Shown one piece after another: positions 46,959-58,875 of a stretch of 64,000 bases of DNA (position 1 is the first letter of the stretch; every line of letters starts with the position of its first letter). This stretch comes from Camarhynchus parvulus (taxonomy: Eukaryota; Chordata; Aves; Passeriformes; Thraupidae). The position numbers and the translations under genes were made by a program. The stretch is taken from NCBI RefSeq assembly GCF_901933205.1, contig NC_044574.1, positions 23,483,733 through 23,547,732 on the forward strand, given 5' to 3'. Below the pieces are notes generated by a model. It did no database searches, was not told the DNA's origin, and saw nothing but the letters and a program-made list of their open reading frames with translations.

Positions 46959-49767
46959 CAAATTGATTCTGTAGGCTGTGACAGTGAGTTGAGACTCAAC
47001 ATAACTGAGGACTTTGCTGGTGACTGTCCTTGCCTCTCAGTATGGGTGTTCTAATGAGGCTGCAGGATAAGCAGTCACTGTTCCACCTTGGTGGGAGGTG
47101 GCCCTCACTTCAGGCTGTCTGCTTCACTCCATCGCAGCAGTGGAGCAGACAGCCTAGCAGGGAGCTGTGTATTCCCAGGGCTGCATCTCTACCCCTTGCA
47201 ATTTGATCAGCCCTTTCTCTCTTCCAGGGGGAAAAAAAAAAGTGTATTTGTGATATGGCGACATTTTCTGGAGATCATCCCTTCATGGCATTGCCTTTTT
47301 CCCTTTTATTTTAGCTTGACTTGAAAACTTATGGTTTTTGTTCCAGCTCACTGATCGCTGTTCATTTCATAGGCTCTACATGCTGTGCCTTTAGTTTCTA
47401 ATATGGTTGAGCTTACTGAATATGATCTTCCTCTTTATCATTTTCTGCTGCAGAATATTACTGTGTTGTCACCATGGCCCAAGTAAGCCAAATTCCCAGG
47501 GTTTCTTCCTCACTGAGTCAGAGGGCCTCTTTTCAATTCTTTCTCTTGAGCCTAATAATAGGAAGCACTTCTCCTCTCCTTCCTACATGTCTCATTGCCC
47601 TGGGCATTTGTTCAAGATGTGCCTTTAAATGTTACTTGAGACTGCTAAAATAGGAGGCTGTGACTTCTGTCTTCTCTCACTGTATTTACCTGCCAGTGTT
47701 CACCCTTTGTGTCTCTTGTTCACTCTTACAAGCTCTTTAATACTTAAATTTTAAACAGTTTACAGGAATGCCAAGGTTGCTCTGTGCATTACTTAGCACA
47801 AAATTATGATTTACAGATTCTTTAAAGTAGTGCCATAATCAACACTCCTTGCTCAACACCTTAGTTCTTACATATATGGGAAAATGTTTGTTGCTGACAA
47901 CACCAAAAACCCCTGTTCTGTGTGTTAATTTCTGTTAAGCCTCTCAGACTAATGGAGCTCTGGAGGATGTCTCTTGTAGTAAAGTAAGAAACCAGTACCT
48001 CGGGCATGTCCATGGCAAATAAATTGCTTTTGCAAAGCACCCTGAACTTTGAAACCATGATATTCTAGATGCAGTGGGAGAGGCAGAATGGCATTGTAAT
48101 GGATCCCAGTCAAAAGTTCATGTGATAAAACTAATTTTCATAATTGTTACAGTTAATAGGAGCATAGCTGTGAATCAGTAACTTAAGAGCAAGGAGCTAA
48201 CCTGGTAAAGTGATGCAGTTGTTATGCCCAAATTTATTAGAAGAAAGGGAATTGCTCTTTTTATTTTGATGATGTAAATGATGCATTGAATTGCTAATGG
48301 CAGGTTTTCTTTTGTGTGGAATAATTAACACTGTAAACTTATCTGGATTCTCATACATAATGCAAGCCTAAAGTCCAGGTTTTAATGTAAAGCTAAACTG
48401 GGTGTCTAGCCAAGAATAAACTCAGTATGTGGAAAAAGTCTTAAGTGTGTTCCCTGTGTATTATCAGTTCCCACTCAACCAGGGTAACTTTGAGCAGCTC
48501 CTTTAGAAGACAAGCTTTTCATTTTCGTTCACTGTGCAGAAAACCGATTGCATCCCTTTGCCACATAGTTCAGGGTCTGGCACTTACACTGCCTGCTTGA
48601 GGAAACTGGTTTGCTCTTCCTTGTGGAAAAAAATATTGTCTGGAAAGCTGAGGGAGTAAGGTATTTAAAGATAAGGGTAAAATATTCAGGAGTCTTCAGC
48701 ATGGAAAACTGATGACCAAGGGTTTATTTGAGGCTTATGGGTGGCATAAAGAGCTACTGTCCACAGTCTCTTACAATACAGGAACAGGGTACATGAAATG
48801 TACACAGTGTATGGCAGTGGGAGAATCTGTACAACATGTGATGAGGCTGAAGAACTCTTTGCAACACGATGGGTGGATGTCAAAAGATTATATGGATTTC
48901 CAGACTTAAGGGAAAAAATAAAAGAAAAATCTACTGGCATACTTCTAAATACAGTCACCAAGCATCTAAAGGAGGAGCAATATTTTAGGGATTCATGACT
49001 ACATGTTCTTCAATGCTCTTCATCCCACTGGTGGCATCCACTGGAGGCAGCTGCAAGATTTCCACAGCTCTTTAGTCTGATTCAGAATATCTGTCTTAGA
49101 AATTCAGATTTTGTCCATGTCACTCTGTTCAAAACAAACTGTTGCAGTTGTGGGTTTTCCATGTGTAAGGGAAAGTTTGCAATCTTAGGTGGATTGTGGG
49201 CCTCTGTCATGCTGGTGCTTTTCAGTACTCTGCATGCTTGGATGATCATGATGAAATCATGCTTTGCAATTCCCTAATACTTTTTATGTGAAGATGTGAT
49301 GGTATAAGAAATACCTTCCTTGCAAGAATATGATTTGAAAAATAGTTCTAATGAGTCAGCTTATTAACTATTAAATTTGCTTTTAAATTTTTATCCTTTT
49401 CTTTGGATCACCAGACATTCTCAAGTGTTTCTTTCACCCTTTATTTACATAAGGTGATTTTTCTTGATCTTGTAAGAAAGATTTTTCCATTTTTAGTTCA
49501 TAAGAACCCTGGATTTGATAAAGATTGTGAGTAGCAGATGATGAGTGCCAGTAGAAGCTGGTCCCTGAATTTTTGTGATGCTAGGACCCTTGAGCCATGT
49601 CCCTGGACTTGATCATCATTCAGGGTAAAAAGCATGATGTGACACTGCATGCCATGATTCTGGTGACAAGGCTGACTCAAGGCCCACGCTGCTGCCGGGC
49701 AAGGGCTGCCTGGTTTAAAGCTAGCTCAGGAGTTTCTGAGGGACAGTAGCTTAGGTCCTAATGTTTG
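46959..49767. other. Noncoding DNA downstream of CHRNA9
   Basis: No supported gene. Short frames at 48.7-49.0 kb on the + strand have a protein-like look but no splice sites or recognised family, so they are not called. Confidence 0.5.
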
Positions 49768-49960
49768 CAGAATCGCAGAATCATTTAGATTGGAGAAGAC
49801 CTCTGAGATCATCATGTAATGTCCAGTCATTTCTTGAACACCTCCAGAGACTGTGACTGCACCGCTCCCTAGGCAGTTCATACCAACCCTTTCCATGAAG
49901 AAATTTCATCAAGAAGAAACTTCTAAATCAGCCTTGTGTGTGACTAGGCAGAACTGTACA
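49768..49960 (-). mobile_element. CR1 LINE 3'-end fragment
   Basis: The + strand begins with the inverted CR1 tail (CAGAATCGCAGAATCATTTAG) followed by the typical reverse-complement CR1 3' sequence, including a diverged counterpart of the 'fail to ... CACCTCCAGAGA' block. About 190 bp and strongly diverged, so this is an old insertion. The right-hand limit is approximate. Confidence 0.7.
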
Positions 49961-52251
49961 TGGGAGCTGTAGTGCTGAGCGAGACAGGACTGTTTAATCT
50001 AATTTTACCCATCTTGGTCTCTTTCTCTTTCCTTTGTGTGCCTTGTGCTCAGATCCAGTAATCTTTGAGGAAGATGAAATACAGAAATTATTAACAACTA
50101 TGATTGTAGTAACATAAAATTAGCTATTTATGCTCTGAGTAACTCTGTTTACCATGAAGGCAGCTGGGTGACTTTATATTTACTGAGGAGAACAATGATG
50201 CTGTAAAAATGCTGTTTTAGGTCTCTATGCTGCAGAGGCCTTCGAGAGATGAGCTGACAGATTCTTTTGTTGCACCATCTCTTGGCAGAGAGATCAACTC
50301 TCCTTTCTTGTACCGAGTCACTGCAGTGTTGAAATGAGGAAAAATAGGAACTGTCTCTTGTGATGCCTTCACTGCTCTTTTCACAAGCAGAATTACAGAG
50401 CTTAAGTGTAATGGGATGTTGGGGTGTTGAATTTTCAACGGTGCAGAAAGGAAGAAGATGGTCTTTCCTAAGCTAGGAAATCTGTTTGTGTTCATGGAAA
50501 TTGGAGCAAGAGGGTTCAGACTAAACCAAAAAGGATCATCCTGAACAATAAATGACATTCTGAGAGAGAAGAGGTTTTTCCCATGTTTCAGGAATTCAGA
50601 CGTCACATTCTAAGCATCTACATCTTTTGTCCACTGGTTAGCAAAACTTGGTTCTCTAACACTGCCAGGATTATGATACATTTCTCAAGAAATGCAGGAG
50701 TGTGGCAAGAATTCCTGATTGTGCGCCAGTCCCAATTTGAGCAGCTGATGACCTGAGTATGATTGTTTTGGAGAGAGGAAAAGGAGACTGTGGGGTGAAA
50801 GGCAGCTCCTCTCATTCTGTTTGAAAGTTTGAAGAATCCATATTTTCTTACAAACTTCTGTTATTCACTGAAGAAAAGAATATATTGACTCTTGTTTTCT
50901 TTCTTAACATGTTTTCATCAGTGACAATATAGGACCAAAGGTGACCTCTTTAGTTTGTGTGCAGCCACCTCCGTTGTACCTGCAGGCAGAGTGAGTGACC
51001 TAGAGCTCCATTAAAGGCTAAACATCTATTTTCTCACTGTTCTCTGAAGTCTACTAAAAAGGAGAAATCTTTCTTCTTTGTTAGAAACAAGTCCAACTCT
51101 GTGAAGGGGCACAGAAGGTAGTGAAGGTGTTTGTATCTAGTTTGTGCTGTGCAAATTAGGGCTTCATTGTCTCCAGACACTTTTTAAGAACTTCATTTTA
51201 CCTTTGCAGTAAGGAGTAACAGAGATAGCGAGTACCCAGCTCACTTTTGTTCTTATGTCTGTCTTTCTAAACACTTTTGTACATTTGATTCCTAGTCTGC
51301 AGGCCACAGACCATTGAAGATCTGCAGGGCCACCAGGAGGACGCTGCAGCACCAAGGTGAGGGTCTCAGGTGGTGCCTTCTGGTTACCTGGGGTGCAGGT
51401 CTCTTCTTGGGTATTCCTGCTTCAGAGTAGAAGTCCATCTACTGAACATCCAGAAAATGCAAATTAACATTAAAAAAGGGCATCTGCAATTTCAAGTTGG
51501 GTTTCTATTCTACTTTCTGAAAACATTTATTTAAAAAGTGATCCAGTACTACTTTTTAAGTAACCCATCTAGGATCATGGGTTTTTCTTGGGAGCAGGTA
51601 TTGTTTTTTCCCTCTGCCATTATCATGTTCTCTGTCTTGACATTCACACAGTACTCACAACAAATCTTTATCTCTATTTTAAAAGAACCTGAAACAGATT
51701 TTCATAAGTCATTATTTTTATTTATATCACTCTTCACTGAACAAGATTTTATAAATGGTGTTGGGAGTGCTGGGGAGACTGCATACCACAGTCTTTCCTA
51801 CATTTCACTTTTATTTGAAGAAAACACTAGTTTTGATTAATTTTAATGTGATGCCAGAGATATCAAAAGAAGAGCGGAGCAAAAAATCATATGCTTTAAA
51901 AAAATTACTTAAATTTAACCCAGATTACTGTAGGCAGAGTGTTTCACTGGATAGAATTATTAAACTGGATTCACTGGGTATTTGCTTTCTATGTGTCTGT
52001 CATCACTAACAGACATCTTGATTAATAGCAGTCTTAAATGCTGTATAATCACATCATACTCTGGTTTTGTTTGCTTTTGAATTCTCCATTAGCATGTTTA
52101 ACAACAAGTTAGCAGGAAATTTTTTGAGGCAATATAATATGAACAAATAAAGAATGATAGCATCATTAATGCACACATCTGCATGCTTCTGTTGTTAGTG
52201 TGCCACAGATAAGTCATAGATCTGGTTGTTTTATTCATTTTGTGTTTTCAG
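49961..52251. other. Noncoding DNA
   Basis: No supported gene. One minus-strand frame of 129 codons (50606-50217) has no recognisable domain and no promoter or splice context; it is probably chance. Confidence 0.5.
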
Positions 52252-52349
52252 TTCTAGCTGAGCACTACCAAGCTGCTCACAACATTGCAGTGACAAGAGT
52301 GCCTTTTGTTAATGTTACGTTGGAGCAAAAACGCACCCTAACAAGAAAG
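52252..52349 (+). other. Unassigned exon-like segment
   Basis: A 98-bp segment with a strong polypyrimidine tract and acceptor (TTTTGTGTTTTCAG) and a fair donor (AAG|GTAAAT). Read with two bases completing an upstream codon, it has a single open frame of 32 codons without stops (AEHYQAAHNIAVTRVPFVNV then TLEQKRTLTRK) that looks protein-like. I recognise no family and find no convincing partner exon nearby. It lies 5.4 kb past CHRNA9, where human has no well-characterised + strand gene before RBM47. It may be an exon of an unrecognised gene, a relic exon or chance. Confidence 0.35.
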
Positions 52350-53406
52350 GTAAATAGATGGTAAAGTCATCTGGAGCAGTCTCCAGCAGTTAGAAAAGAC
52401 CTTTACAGAGAAAGCATTTGGCTAGAATGTGGAGTCCATGTTCCATGGGGATGGAAGTGGTGGTTTGACTTCCATGGGGCCACAATTGCTTAGGGGATGG
52501 TAGCAGACAGAGCTGCGCTGCAAAATAATGCTACAGAATGTTAGCAAAATGAAGAAGAGGAAAGAGATGGGAAAAGCTAACTAAACATGGAGTGAAAAAT
52601 GTAAAATTACTGAGACTATTGATCAGCACCTGTGGGTTCATTAGAGCACATTCAGGCTGTGGGATAGCTGCTTTAATTCTACATGTGCCATTCACTGGGC
52701 AGCCTGTGTCCAGGGGTGGGCTGCTGGCAACCCTGGGGCTGCATCACAGCACTGGCTCTGGTGTGGGGTAAGGGGTGACTGTCTTAGTCAAGGACAAAGT
52801 GCCAGCTTACCCTGAATCATGATGATGTGTCCAAGCCTTCACTAGCTTGATGGATGGGTGGGACCCTGAGGACCCACTGCCATCACCTACTGGTAAAGCA
52901 CATCTACTTCATCTCTCTGCTCAGTTCCCAAAAGTGTCTGCTGGCCTTCAGCAGGAAAATTGTCACTTCTATGGTCTGGAAGGTTGGCTTTCTCTGGGCT
53001 AATTCATAGCACTAAGTTCCTTCTGGCACCATGATTATTCAATAATTTTCTGTCCAGCTCACCCATGTTCTCACAGGAAGCTGGTAGCTTCCTCCACAGA
53101 AGGCCTGACATGGTTCATAGCTGTTATAGGGGTATTTTCTTGTCCTGCAGGTTGTGCCTACTTTTGATTAGCATTTTAATATTCTAGGTGAATGCCAGCA
53201 AGATATCTGTGGTGAATTAAACTTCTGTTGCTTTTATCTACTGTTTTTAACATAGCTGAAAACAGAATGGTGGTCACAAGGTAATCTCTTTCCTCATAGT
53301 CAAAGGATGAGAGTTCATGAAAAGCTTTATGAAAAAGGCTTAGCAACTAACATCCCAAACCCAAGGGTGAACTGGCTTCTTACTCCCTCACTCTGAAACA
53401 GTCGTG
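52350..53406. other. Noncoding DNA
   Basis: Nothing supported. No repeats or gene-like frames were noticed. Confidence 0.5.
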
Positions 53407-53799
53407 TGTCGCAGATATCTTTTCATGAAAAATCCTTTCCTTAGGATTTTTTCCTCCTGAGAAGATGAGAGACCTCAGGAACAAAATGTCAACAATGGCT
53501 ATCTGCTGCTGTGGAATGCAACAGGTGGATCTGTGATTGGAATCATGTGGTTGTTTGTAATTAATGGCCAATCACAGCCCAGCTGGCTTAGACACAAGGC
53601 CCAAGACACAAACCTTTGTTATCATTCTGTCTGATTCTATTCTTAGCTTAGCTAGCCTTCTGATGAAACCTTTTCTTCTATTCTTTTAGTATCGTTTTAA
53701 TGTAATATATATAATAAAATAATAAATCAAGCCTTCTGAAACATGGAGTCAGATCTATGTCTCTTCCCTCATCCTAAGACCCCTGTGAACACTGTTGCA
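53407..53799 (+). mobile_element. Probable solo LTR
   Basis: About 393 bp starting TGTCGCAG and ending CTGTTGCA, with AT-rich TATA-like sequence (AATATATATAATA) at about 53704 and polyadenylation signals AATAAA at 53713 and 53721 near the 3' side. The flanks 53401-53406 (GTCGTG) and 53800-53805 (GTAGTG) differ by one base and may be a 6-bp target duplication. The overall sequence resembles an LTR family I associate with songbird genomes; that link is from memory and cannot be verified here. No internal retroviral region is present. Confidence 0.65.
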
Positions 53800-56700
53800 G
53801 TAGTGGAGTGCAATGACCTCAGGGGTATGCTGCTCAGGTATGGGCAAAACTCAGTCACCTTCAGGTACAGTGTCTCAGTTCTGCTTTGGAATGCCACGTC
53901 CACTACCCTGCAGAGGCTGTTTGACCTGCCACAGAGAGCATTCTCAACACCTTGGTTCAAAGTGGACTGGGCTGGATAAGTGAGTTATTTGGGACAGCAC
54001 CCTTGAGCTGCATGAACTCTCAGCAGTGCTTCAAGCCAGCAAGTTTTGTGTCTCCAGGAGCGTTATACTGGGGCCCTAGACTGCTGAGGCACCAGCAGCA
54101 AACCAGTCTGGGGGTCCTGCCCTCGGGGGAATGGTAGAGAGGTGAAGGGTGTTGGAAAGAATAAGTCCAGGGCCCAAGTGTCTGCTGTGAAAGTTCCTTC
54201 TGAGGAGTTAATTCCTCATCTGAATCCTGAGACCTCTAGGGGTCATACAAGTACTGTTCTAGTTCCTGGGGTGCTTTGAGGCCAGGTTTGTAGGCAATTA
54301 AAAAAAAACCCAACAACAACAAAAAAAGGGGCTCTTAACCCTAAATGTGCTGTTTTCTCCAAGATGCAACAAGTGATGCACCCTTGCTAGCACAGCTGCT
54401 CCTTTATTAAGGACTGAGTAAATGAAGAATTCTATCCTATGGGTAAGAGCAAAGATTGCTATTCTGGAAGGCTCCTTCATTGCTTCCTCAGAAGCCATGC
54501 TTTAATTTATAGTGTGATTCAGGGGTGAACAGTCTTAGGAAGAGGTCTGATTTGAGGTAGGCTGTTAGTCCTTGAAGTACTGCAGGTTGGAGGTTTCATG
54601 AGCAGTGGAGGTTGATCCCCACCCTTGATCAGAATAGTCTGGTATATTGCTGGGACCAAGAGAAAATGCCTGCTGGAGGCATTTGGAGCTATGACAGGAG
54701 AAACCTGAGCCCTGGACCAGGTTGTGAAGGTAATTTCCCTATAAGAGCCTTCACAAAGCTGTGCTTTGCATTGGTAGCTAGAAAAGTGTGGCTAACACCC
54801 CAGAGCTTTGGCTTTGTCACTGAGCAGTGCTTCACTGCATCAGTCTGTCTCTCCAACATTCCCCTTGCCAAGGAGGCTGGAGCTGGGCATGATTTTGGGA
54901 GAGGACACAGCCAGGACAGCTGACCTACTGATCAAAGAGTACTCCATAACACAAGACATCTGCTCATCTATAAAAGCTATGAGAAAAGAGGAAAGGAGAG
55001 TGGTGGTAGGGAGGGGGTGGGGAATTTTTCTTCCATGGAAACTGCTGTGTGTACTGAATCCCTACTCCCCAGGAAGAAGCTGGACATCATCTCCTGATGG
55101 AAAGTAGAGAATTAATATTTTTGTTCGCTTTGCTTCCATGCACAGCCTTTGCTTTTGCTTTATTAATCTACCTTTGTCCTTGTCCATGAGGGATTTTTTC
55201 CCACCTTATTTTCTCCCTCCCTGTTCTGCTGAGGAAGGGAATGGTAAGAGTGACTTAGTGGGTACCTGGTGTCCATTGAGGGTCAACCCACCATACCAAC
55301 TTAAACTTTCATTGTTGCATTAGGTTACCATCCTCTGAAGAATTCCTGAAGTGTAGAGACTGTGCAACTGCTCCTGTGAGGTAACAGATGTAATAAGACT
55401 GTGTTGGAGGTAATTTGGTCCAGCTCAAGAGACCCAGAGCACTCTAACTGCTGCTTGGGCCTGGTTTATGCTCTAACCTTCCCCCATGACACTGTTTCCA
55501 TTTTACCTGCCGATGTGCTTTGTAGGTGGTGCTCTTGAGCCCAGCCAGGCAGGTGACTCCTTCCCCTTCCCTCTCCATCCCAGAGGACTCACACCTGGAG
55601 CTCTCCTGCACACGGCAGAGGGGAGGAGGCAGTGCTGCTGAGCAGGCAGAGTGGCTGCAGACACTACCAGACTCTGTCACCAGTCTAGCTGTATTTGCTG
55701 GCGCGGTGATGTGACCAGCCTGGGGGCAAGGACTTCATCTTGTGCAGCAGCAAAACATCAGCCACTGTTCACTCCCACTGTGCTGCTGCTGTGACTGCTA
55801 CATTGCTCTTTGTAACTTGTCTTTTCTTTAAAAAACTCACAAACAGAAAAAAATAGCGGGAATAAGAAGGTAAACGTTAATCAGACCTGTATCAATATTG
55901 TCTTAAAACCATTAAATACACAAAGCCTTTCCTACAGAGAAGGAGCATGGCACAATTACTGATTTCAGAAATTTCTGATATCAGAAAAGCAATTAACTCA
56001 AAAAAAGGAAACCTTGTGAGAATGCCGTGGGACCTAAAAATTGCAGGTTCTGCACATGGATGATGGGGCTTTATCACAGGCTGGAGAGAACCAGTGGGCA
56101 GATCTGCAGTGGTGCAACATCTAATTTTAATGAGATGCTTGTTTAAAGATGAGGCAGCAAAGTATTATTATAGCTGTGGGCCATGGTCCTCCTGCTGCTT
56201 GTCTTGCTGTGACTGAGGCCTCCTCTTGTGGCTTGTACATCAGCAAGCACCCCATGTTTTTTCTCTTTAGCAGGATGTATGAATAAATTGCTCTAAATGG
56301 GGGTGAATGCAAGACAGAACAGAATGATACTGGGTTTTTTTTCATTGCCTGCTTCACTGTGTTTAGTGGGGGTGCTTAGCTAGGACACTGTGTATTGGTA
56401 GTGATTTCCCAATTCCTTTTACTTAATGACTGTAGCTGTTTTTTCTTTCAAATTTTAGTGTCTCTTGACAAGTTTAGAGATGGCATTTGTAGAAGTAGAG
56501 CATTATGCTAGAATAGCTGCTTTGGTTAAGTTCTGGGTCCTGCCGAGGTTCTTCATGCCCTGGTAGCAGGAATTATCCCAAAAGTGTGGCAGGCTTTCCT
56601 ACAGCTCTGTAATTCGTAGTGTTGACCCTTCAGGTGCACCCAGGCATTACTGATGAATAAACAAACACAGGCAATTTCTATTACAGAGATAAAGATTTCT

Positions 56701-58571
56701 CTTAAAAAGGATTAAATCTGTAGGGAAAGGGAATAGGGACTTCATTTAGTCCAGGAAGAGCTGTGGTGGGGAGCAGGTGTAGAACAAAATGGAGATTTGT
56801 AAGAATTTTCACTTTTTACCTGGTATGTGAGCCTCCCTCTTTTTATTGCTCCTGTGGTTCATGCTGTCTCACTGTAAGTAAGATCTCTCCAAAGAGCAGC
56901 TTTATCTATACCAGGTAATTCACCTAATTGCATGCTATTGAAAGAAAAGGATTTTACTCTGGTAGGGAGCTAGAAGTTCCAAGGTTCATGGCAAAACTAG
57001 GAGAAAAAGTATCTTATCAAGGATCTGTACAATCACTTGTAGTTTGCTTTTGTTCTCTTAAATACTGTCCAGCAACTCTGGATTAATGTGGATTAAGTTT
57101 ACTTTTATGACCTCAGTATACAGACAGTGATGTTTTGCATACCTCTTCTGACACCAGTACTAATTCATTTTGCTGCTGTTGGTGGATGTTGCACAGCCTA
57201 ACTTCTGTCTTGCCTTCTTTGCTTTCAACCTTGCTGACTAAAATGCCAGAGGTTTATTACACGCTCTCTGTCTGAGTTAATTTTTTTGGCCTCTGAATCT
57301 ACTAATTGCCATTTGTAAATTTTCCTGGTGGTAAAGGTCACAGAGATAAAGATTGGCCTCCATAGCTCAACCTCTTGGCACATCTCAGGTTATGAAAGGC
57401 GGTGTTGAAGTCTGCTGATTAAATTAATTACTCTTCTGAGGTTTCATCATAAAGAAAAAACTCTTTTGCCTTTGTAGTTTGCTTCCATAAAATTTTTGCA
57501 TCATATCTCAGAGCTGGGTTAGGAACCTCTAATTTTACTGGAGCACAATCAGATGGTAGAAAGAGTTTATCCCGGTCAAACATAAACCTGATCCTGAACT
57601 GGGTGTTGCATAGATGCCTTCCTCTGCTTCATAAGACTGGAAGGCATGCTGCTGCTTTTGCTTTCCCTCTAAACTTTCTGCCTTTGCTAGGAACATCTCT
57701 GGGCTAGAAAAACCTGAGAATAAAACTGGAAAAAAAACCTGAGAATAAAACAAGAGCATTTTGGTGTCTCAAGCCACACAAACCAGCACTCAACATTCAC
57801 TCTATCCCCTGCAGAAAACTCACCCATGAAAGTGTGTGCTTCTGAGCATAAGATACACTTTCCAAAGTTATGCCTGAGTGCCAACAGGGGACCTGGTGCC
57901 CGAAATTAACCTATTCCTATTTGAGGGAGCCAGGAGCAATCTAGTACCAGGATGTTGTCATAGAAAACTGGTCTCTGGCTGTTCCTTACACCCAGCACTC
58001 CTAGTTAGCCTTTGCTCCCTTGCACTGAAATGCCATCTCCTGCTGTTCCTGACAGCCAGAGTCCAGCAGGGTGGGGACAGCTGAGTTAATACCAGATCAT
58101 GCCGAATAGCCCTTGATGTGAGCTCTTGGGGAGGATGTGTAAAAGCAAGCGCCCCTGTCCCTTCTGCAGGCTGTCCCCTCCTGCTGTTCTTTGCTGGGGT
58201 GGTTCTTACTGTGTTTATTCACTGGGTACAGCATTGCAAAGCTGGCATTGCCGCTCTTCTGGAACTGTTGGAATATAACTGATTGTGATCTGCTGACCCT
58301 GAAGCTTAGAAAGCTCTCCAAAGCCACTGCAGCAGAGAAGGCCACTACCTGCAGAGGTAATTAACGCAGGGACTTCTCAAATACCTCCTTGCTGTAGTCT
58401 GGTGTCCCTATGGATCAGCACTGCAGCTTTGTCTTTCCTACTAAGATCATCTCCAAGGCAGTTGCAGCAGAGCCATTGTGGTACCTCTGAAATGTAGGTT
58501 ATAATTTTTAAAACAAGCAATACAGTATACATGTGGCTATATAAATCACAAGGCAAGATATAATCATTGCA
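53800..58571. other. Noncoding DNA
   Basis: No supported gene. An A-rich tract lies at 54300-54327 and a 19-bp direct repeat at 57708-57751. Other open frames are short and without context. Confidence 0.5.
57708..57751. repeat. 19-bp direct repeat
   Basis: AAAAACCTGAGAATAAAAC occurs at 57708-57726 and again at 57733-57751, six bases apart. A local duplication. Confidence 0.88.
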
Positions 58572-58875
58572 TTTATAGACTTATAGAATGGTTTGGCTTG
58601 AAAACAATCATCTACTTCCAAGCCCCTGCCACAGGTAGAGGTACCTCCCACTAGACCAAGCTGCTCAAGTCCCCGTCCAGCCTGGCCTTGAACATTTCCA
58701 GGGATGGGTCATTCACAATTTCTCTGGGCAACCTGTTTCAGCGCCTCACCACCCTCATAGGGAAGAATTTCTTCCTAATACCTCATTTAAATTAACCCTT
58801 TCTCACTTCAAAGCCATTTCCCCTTTTCCTGTCACTACAAGCCCTTGTGAAAAGTCCCTCTACAGCTCTCTTGCT
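58572..58875 (-). mobile_element. CR1 LINE 3'-end fragment
   Basis: The + strand shows the reverse complement of the CR1 tail: a short ATAGAATGGTTTGG start, then the CTGGCCTTGAACATTTCCAG and TCTCTGGGCAACCTG blocks and CTCACCACCCTCATAGGGAA, then TTTCCCCTTTTCCTGTCACT. These are hallmark CR1 3' segments. About 300 bp; the 5' limit is approximate. Confidence 0.88.

Noticed and set aside
48712..48998. Protein-like short frames on the + strand
   Set aside because: No splice sites, frame changes between the two pieces and no recognised family.
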